From: Fluviicoccus keumensis
Lineage (GTDB): Bacteria > Pseudomonadota > Gammaproteobacteria > Pseudomonadales > Moraxellaceae
Length of the DNA: 64,000 nt
Assembly: GCF_004217445.1 (NCBI RefSeq)
Contig: NZ_SHKX01000013.1
Coordinates: forward strand, 434,001 to 498,000
Direction: 5' to 3'
The notes beneath the pieces were generated by a model. The model was not told the origin of the DNA. It saw only the letters and a list, made by a program, of their open reading frames with translations, and did no database searches. This document shows, in pieces, positions 60,235 through 64,000 of this stretch. Positions within the stretch are counted from its first letter, which is position 1, and each line of letters starts with the position of its first letter. A program made the position numbers and the translations under genes.

Positions 60235-61764
60235 TCACACCTCGTCCAGCCGCGCGCGCAGGAACACCGCCCGCTCGCGGATCGCCGTGACCTCCGTTTC
60301 CCCCATCTTCTCCAGCGTGCGGTAAACCATGCCCAGGCGCGGATTGCGCCCCAGCCGCTCGCGGTGCCGGTCGAAAAAATCCCAGTACAGCGCGTTGAAG
60401 GGACAGGCCTTCTCCCCCACCCGCTGCTTGCGGTCGTAGGGGCAGTCGCGGCAGTAATCGCTCATGCGGTCGATGTAGGCCGCGCCGGAGACATAGGGCT
60501 TGGTGGCCAGCAGCCCGCCATCGGCGAACTGGCTCATGCCCAGCGTGTTCGGCAGTTCGACCCACTCGAAGGCGTCGATGTAGATGCCCAGGTACCAGCG
60601 GTGCACCTCGGCCGGATCGACCCCCGCCAGCAGCGCGAAATTGCCGGTGATCATCAAGCGCTGGATGTGGTGCGCGTAGGCGGTATCCAGCGACTGGCCG
60701 ATGGCGTGGGCGAGGCAGCGCATCTTTGTTTGGCCGTCCCAGAACCAGCGCGGCAGCGGCGTGTGGTGGTCCAGCGCGTTGAGCGTGTCGTAACCCGGCA
60801 TGCGCGCCCAGTAGACGCCGCGCACGTATTCCCGCCAGCCGAGAATCTGGCGGATGAAGCCCTCCACCGCCGCCAGCGGTGCGCGCCCGGCCCGCCATGC
60901 CGCCTCCGCCCGCTCCACCACCTCGCGCGGGTCCAGCAGCTTCACGTTCAGCGCGAAGGACAATAGCGAGTGGAACAGGTTCGTCGCATGGCGGCTCATC
61001 GCATCCTGGTAATCGCCGAAATGCGGCAGGCGCTGCGTCAGGAAATCATCAAGATCGGCCAGCGCCTCGGCGCGGTTCAGCGGCCAGGGGAAGGCCTCGG
61101 CCGAGGGGTTGCCGAAGGATTTCACACCCGCGTCCGTGATCGTTTGCCACAAGGCGCGATGGTCGTGGCGGCGACGGCGGTCCGGCGGTTCCGGCGGCTC
61201 GCCGCGCCAGGGCTTGCGGTTGTCTTGGTCGAAGTTCCACTGCCCGCCTTCCGGCTTGCCGTCCGCCGTCAGCAGCACGCCGTGGCGCTGGCGCAGCGTG
61301 CGGTAGAAATGTTCCATCAGCCATTGGCGGCGGCCCGCGAAGATGCCGGCGGCCTCGTCGCGGCTGGTGTAGAAATGATCGCTGTCCACCGCCCGGACGG
61401 GAATCGGGGCGGCAGCGGCATAGTCCGCCAGTTGCCGGTCCAGCCGCCATTCGTCCGGGTGCTGGTATTCCAGCGCGGCCGCGTCGTAATGGGCGATCAG
61501 CGCGTCGAGGTTGGCGGGCAGCGACTGGCGGTTGCTGGCGTCGTCGATGGCGATGTAGCGCACGCGGTGGCCCGCTTCCTTCAACTGCCGGGCGAAGTCG
61601 CGCATGGCGGCGAAGATGGCGAGGATCTTCTGGGCGTGGTGCAGCACGTAGTCGGTTTCCTGGCGGATTTCCATGAGGACGTAGAGGACGTCGGGGCGGA
61701 TTTGGTCGAACCAGCGGTGGCGGGGGTTGAGCTGGTCGCCGAGGATGAGGCGCAGGGTGGTCAT
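60235..61764 (-). CDS. FeS-BCP type photolyase/cryptochrome (PhrB/CryB-like)
   Basis: The 509-residue protein begins MTTLRLILGDQLNPRHRWFD, the signature of iron-sulfur bacterial cryptochromes and photolyases, some of which repair (6-4) photoproducts. Four cysteines in the family positions would bind a [4Fe-4S] cluster: one in KMRCLAHAIG and three in DYCRDCPYDRK...KACPF. The preferred ATG at 61764 overlaps the stop of the DUF2256 gene (ATGA). Confidence 0.9.
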   Translation of the reverse strand: MTTLRLILGDQLNPRHRWFDQIRPDVLYVLMEIRQETDYVLHHAQKILAIFAAMRDFARQLKEAGHRVRYIAIDDASNRQSLPANLDALIAHYDAAALEYQHPDEWRLDRQLADYAAAAPIPVRAVDSDHFYTSRDEAAGIFAGRRQWLMEHFYRTLRQRHGVLLTADGKPEGGQWNFDQDNRKPWRGEPPEPPDRRRRHDHRALWQTITDAGVKSFGNPSAEAFPWPLNRAEALADLDDFLTQRLPHFGDYQDAMSRHATNLFHSLLSFALNVKLLDPREVVERAEAAWRAGRAPLAAVEGFIRQILGWREYVRGVYWARMPGYDTLNALDHHTPLPRWFWDGQTKMRCLAHAIGQSLDTAYAHHIQRLMITGNFALLAGVDPAEVHRWYLGIYIDAFEWVELPNTLGMSQFADGGLLATKPYVSGAAYIDRMSDYCRDCPYDRKQRVGEKACPFNALYWDFFDRHRERLGRNPRLGMVYRTLEKMGETEVTAIRERAVFLRARLDEV

Positions 61765-61904
61765 GCCGGGCGGCTCCGTTGGCGGCGGCAGCGTTCGGAG
61801 CAGTAGCGGACGTCGTTCCAGACCTTTTCCCATTTCTTGCGCCAGGCGAAGGGGCGGCCGCAGGCGGCGCAGGGTTTGGTGGGGAGGTGGGGTTTTTGGT
61901 GCAT
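61761..61904 (-). CDS. DUF2256 small Cys-rich protein
   Basis: A 47-residue protein, MHQKPHLPTKPCAACGRPFA, followed by WRKKWEKVWNDVRYCSERCR. The four cysteines (two CxxC-like pairs) suggest a zinc ribbon. DUF2256 genes are typically next to photolyase/cryptochrome genes, as here, and its stop overlaps the photolyase start. Function unknown. Confidence 0.85.
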   Translation of the reverse strand: MHQKPHLPTKPCAACGRPFAWRKKWEKVWNDVRYCSERCRRQRSRPA

Positions 61905-61998
61905 GGGCGGCGACTCGGGGAGCGATAGTGCTAGGTGAATCGGAATGGCAACGGGAGGGAAGTGGACAAAGGGGAACGGGGTGATTTTGGATGATGAT

Positions 61999-62212
61999 CG
62001 TAGGGGCGCACTGCGTACGCCCTCTAGGACAAACACGCCGATTTCCCCCAAAATTGTCGATGCCTTGTAGGTCGGGCTTCAGCCCGACGATGTCCCCTGA
62101 TCGGAGGGTGTTGTCGGGCTGAAGCCCGACCTACAATGATGAAAATTTGATGTTTTCCCGGTAGATCGATGCTTGTTTGGCGACAAAGGGCGCACGCAGT
62201 GCGCCCCTACGG
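61999..62212. repeat. Nested REP-like palindromes
   Basis: The outer arms, CGTAGGGGCGCACTGCGTAC at 61999-62023 and its near reverse complement at 62188-62212, enclose a complete REP-like element at 62065-62136 (TTGTAGGTCGGGCTTCAGCC and mirror). The right outer arm is also the left end of the repeated attI-like element copy 3. There is no gene between 61905 and 62409 apart from these repeats. Confidence 0.75.
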
Positions 62213-62404
62213 GGTTGCCTAGAAATGAAGTTGACCGGGTTGGCGGGGGCTGTTAGCTTTCAGGCATTCCGTCCCATGGATTTAGTTCGCCTAACAAGGT
62301 GACATGATTTGCAAGCGACTAATTCTTATAGCGTTTTTAAGGGACTCAACCTTTATAGGCGACAAAGTGATATGTGAACTCTGTCGACCAAATATATTTA
62401 GGGC
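62186..62404 (+). repeat. Repeated attI-like element, copy 3
   Basis: The copy matches copy 1 closely over its first 110 bases, including GTTGACCGGGTTGGCGGGGG and TTTAGTTCGCCTAACAAGGT (box at 62289). It has drifted after that: the closing arm reads TTTATAGGCGAC and the core TTTAGGGC instead of GTTAGGC. It still ends with AACTCTGTCGACCAAATATA. An AT-rich gene begins six bases after the core. Confidence 0.72.
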
Positions 62405-62409
62405 TTGGT

Positions 62410-63168
62410 ATGAGACGCCACCTCTGGAAATCGCACATTTCTCCAAGCAGCTGTCCGCTATGGGGTTGCCCCGTTTGTAGCAGAGGCTCCCTACGTCTTC
62501 GCCGAGAGTCTCTCAATTACGAAGAAACTGTGGCATCTAAACGTAGCCAACAATCCGTCGATTGGTGCCCAGAAGAAATCGAATTTACATTCAATGCTTG
62601 GGCGGATTGCATAAATGAAAATTGCAAGCAATCGTTTGCGATTGCAGGCATTGGAGGCATTGAGCAGGAATACACAGGCGATGAAGATGGATCAACCGAG
62701 TGGGTAACTTTTTTCTATCCAAAAATCGTTACACCAACACTTCGCATGATCGAGATTCCATCTCGCTGCCCAAAAGCCGTAAAGCAAATTCTTGAAGATG
62801 CATTTGCGTGCTTTTGGTCTCAACCAGATGCCTGCGCTGGGCGAATCCGCGTTGCAATTGAAGCATTGCTATCACATATTGGAATCCCAACTGAAGAGAC
62901 AAAGGAAAATGGAAAGCAAGTTGATCTGACGCTGCATCGAAGAATAGAGCTGTACACAAATGAAAATCCACTAGTAGGCCAACAACTGATGGCGATCAAG
63001 TGGCTTGGGAATGCAGGGAGCCACAGCAGCACACTTACCAAGGACGACATTCTCGACGCACTAGAGTTGCTTGAAAATTCATTAGTCGAAATTCTCGATA
63101 AGCGCTCCGAGAAAATGGCTGAGTTGGCCAAAAGAATCAATGCAAAGCACAACCCGAAAGCATCCTAA
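62410..63168 (+). CDS. DUF4145-domain protein, cassette-type
   Basis: A 252-residue soluble protein. It has a C-terminal DUF4145 domain (about 115-235: RCPKAVKQILEDAFACFWSQ, AGRIRVAIEALLSHIGIPTE, KWLGNAGSHSSTLTKDDILD), often found in or near defence and restriction genes. The N-terminal third has several Cys (SSCPLWGCPVCSRGS and CINENCKQS) that may bind zinc. AT-rich against its flanks. It begins right after copy 3 of the attI-like element, and its stop codon lies in an ATCCTAAC box like an attC start. Confidence 0.75.
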   Translation: MRRHLWKSHISPSSCPLWGCPVCSRGSLRLRRESLNYEETVASKRSQQSVDWCPEEIEFTFNAWADCINENCKQSFAIAGIGGIEQEYTGDEDGSTEWVTFFYPKIVTPTLRMIEIPSRCPKAVKQILEDAFACFWSQPDACAGRIRVAIEALLSHIGIPTEETKENGKQVDLTLHRRIELYTNENPLVGQQLMAIKWLGNAGSHSSTLTKDDILDALELLENSLVEILDKRSEKMAELAKRINAKHNPKAS

Positions 63169-63191
63169 CTATTCCGTCGAGCGGGATGGTC
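63162..63191. other. Half attC-like site
   Basis: ATCCTAACTATTCCGTCGAG and the following GCGGGATGG look like the left half of an attC site, with its first box overlapping the preceding stop codon. The right half is missing and is replaced by two repeats of GGTAAATGGGGTCA. Confidence 0.45.
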
Positions 63192-63254
63192 AGGTAGGTA
63201 AATGGGGTCATAGGTAAATGGGGTCAGACACGATATTCTTCATCAGTCGCCCCC

Positions 63255-64000
63255 TCAGTGAAACGCCCTTACAGCCACCACCAGCACCACCAGGTAATAC
63301 GCACGGGGCAGCCAGTCATCCAGGCTTTGCACCAGCACCTCGAAGGACCGCTGCTGCGTCGCCAGATGCTGCCGGATGGCATCGGTCAGGCGGCCCGAGC
63401 GCTCGCCGACATGCACCGCCAGCCGCAACGGCTCGGTCAGTATCAGGCCATTATCGGCCAGCGCCTGCGACAGCGCAGTCCCCCGCCCCAGCTGACGGTA
63501 GCCGTTGCGCGCCTGCGCCTGATAGGACGGCACCCGGATCAGGCCGATCATGCCGTTGAGCGCGGCCTGGAAATCGACACCCGCCTCGATCATCGCCATG
63601 AACAGCCCGTACCAGTAAAACTCGAACTGGCGGCGACAGACCGCAAAGCGCCGGGTCAGCCCCAGTTGCCAGAACACCGCCGCCCACGCCAGACCGTCCA
63701 TGGTCACCAGCCGCATCAGCCCACGCGTCAGGACGTAGACCGCCAGCAACGTCACCAGATTGCCAAGTACGGTCACCGCTTGCGGGCCGTCACGGAAGGC
63801 GTCCAGCACGGTCCCGGCCAGCATGGCGATCACCAGTACGGCGGCAGGCAGGACAAACCGGGCGCGCAGCGTGCTGATCCGCGCCTGCGCTTTTTCCGCA
63901 CGGTCCGCCATCGCGACCAACGCCTGCGGCAATTGGCCGCCGATCTCGGACACCCGCAGGATTTCCAGTTCATACCGCTGGAACAGTCCGGTCGGCCCGA
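63255..64000 (-). CDS. GspF/PilC-type inner-membrane secretion protein (5' end outside window)
   Basis: The frame is open to the right edge, so the N terminus is missing; 247 residues are visible. It shows the end of a first T2SSF domain (YELEILRVSEIGGQLPQALV), three hydrophobic segments (FVLPAAVLVIAMLAGTVL, VTLLAVYVLTRGL, YYLVVLVVAVRAF) and a second T2SSF domain (GLFMAMIEAGVDFQAALNGM, HVGERSGRLTDAIRQHLATQ). Such proteins form the membrane platform of type II secretion or type IV pili. The partner ATPase would be expected to the right. Confidence 0.78.
   Translation of the reverse strand, partial: GPTGLFQRYELEILRVSEIGGQLPQALVAMADRAEKAQARISTLRARFVLPAAVLVIAMLAGTVLDAFRDGPQAVTVLGNLVTLLAVYVLTRGLMRLVTMDGLAWAAVFWQLGLTRRFAVCRRQFEFYWYGLFMAMIEAGVDFQAALNGMIGLIRVPSYQAQARNGYRQLGRGTALSQALADNGLILTEPLRLAVHVGERSGRLTDAIRQHLATQQRSFEVLVQSLDDWLPRAYYLVVLVVAVRAFH

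Noticed and set aside
63192..63240. Repeated GGTAAATGGGGTCA as an insertion sequence end
   Set aside because: Such text often accompanies REP-associated transposase genes, but no transposase or terminal inverted repeats are visible here.
1..64000. CRISPR arrays, rRNA, tRNA genes, integrase or complete IS elements
   Set aside because: I looked for regularly spaced direct repeats, tRNA-like stems and transposase or tyrosine-recombinase motifs and found none that I can support.

Overview
The window is GC-rich chromosomal DNA (about two thirds G+C by eye) from a proteobacterium, most likely a gammaproteobacterium. The arguments are gene order (hemF, tsaC, dprA and a LysM gene divergent from def, fmt, rsmB) and prlC overlapping a small yheV zinc-ribbon gene. 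I cannot name the genus. Oxygen-independent ubiquinone genes (ubiT, ubiU, ubiV), a Dnr-type regulator and an FNR/DNR box suggest a facultative anaerobe, possibly a denitrifier; hemF, photolyase-type genes and beta-oxidation genes fit aerobic growth as well.

Layout. 0-1.1 kb: the start of a flavoprotein gene, a DGC-domain gene and an ATP-cone gene sharing an FNR/DNR box. 1.1-7 kb: ubiD, ubiX and a radical SAM-ubiU-ubiV-ubiT operon. 7-9.3 kb: an AT-rich orphan, a small membrane protein and a PAP2 phosphatase. 8.8-14.8 kb: a Fur-boxed iron operon (tonB-like, siderophore receptor, FMN alpha-hydroxy-acid oxidase, PiuC-type dioxygenase, PepSY protein, cytochrome b561). 14.9-20.6 kb: dnr, an AsmA-like protein, a membrane diguanylate cyclase and a START-like protein. 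20.6-27.4 kb: the conserved hemF-to-rsmB block. 27.5-30.5 kb: Anbu proteasome-like peptidase, alpha-E protein and ATP-grasp protein. 30.7-43.6 kb: prlC-yheV, a TPR protein, a TetR-haloalkane dehalogenase operon, peroxiredoxin, a small regulatory cluster and a transporter. 48.5-61.9 kb: thiolase and acyl-CoA dehydrogenase, SDR, AraC and TetR regulators with visible operators, a second START-like gene and a cryptochrome/photolyase pair. The right edge holds part of a GspF/PilC-type gene.

The most unusual part is 43.7-48.4 kb together with 62.2-63.2 kb. These AT-richer stretches look like integron gene cassettes: small orphan ORFs, each followed by an imperfect palindrome bounded by RYYYAAC/GTTRRRY-type boxes (attC-like), with no integrase in the window. 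Three cassettes at separate sites are each preceded by a copy of one repeated element. It runs about 180-220 bp, carries a GCCTAAC/TTTAGGC inverted repeat, and ends in an attI-like segment closing on a GTTRGGC core. It may be a dispersed attI-like recombination site.

Several families of GC-rich palindromic repeats (REP-like) lie between genes, one of them inside the iron operon. I saw no rRNA, tRNA, CRISPR array or intact transposase.
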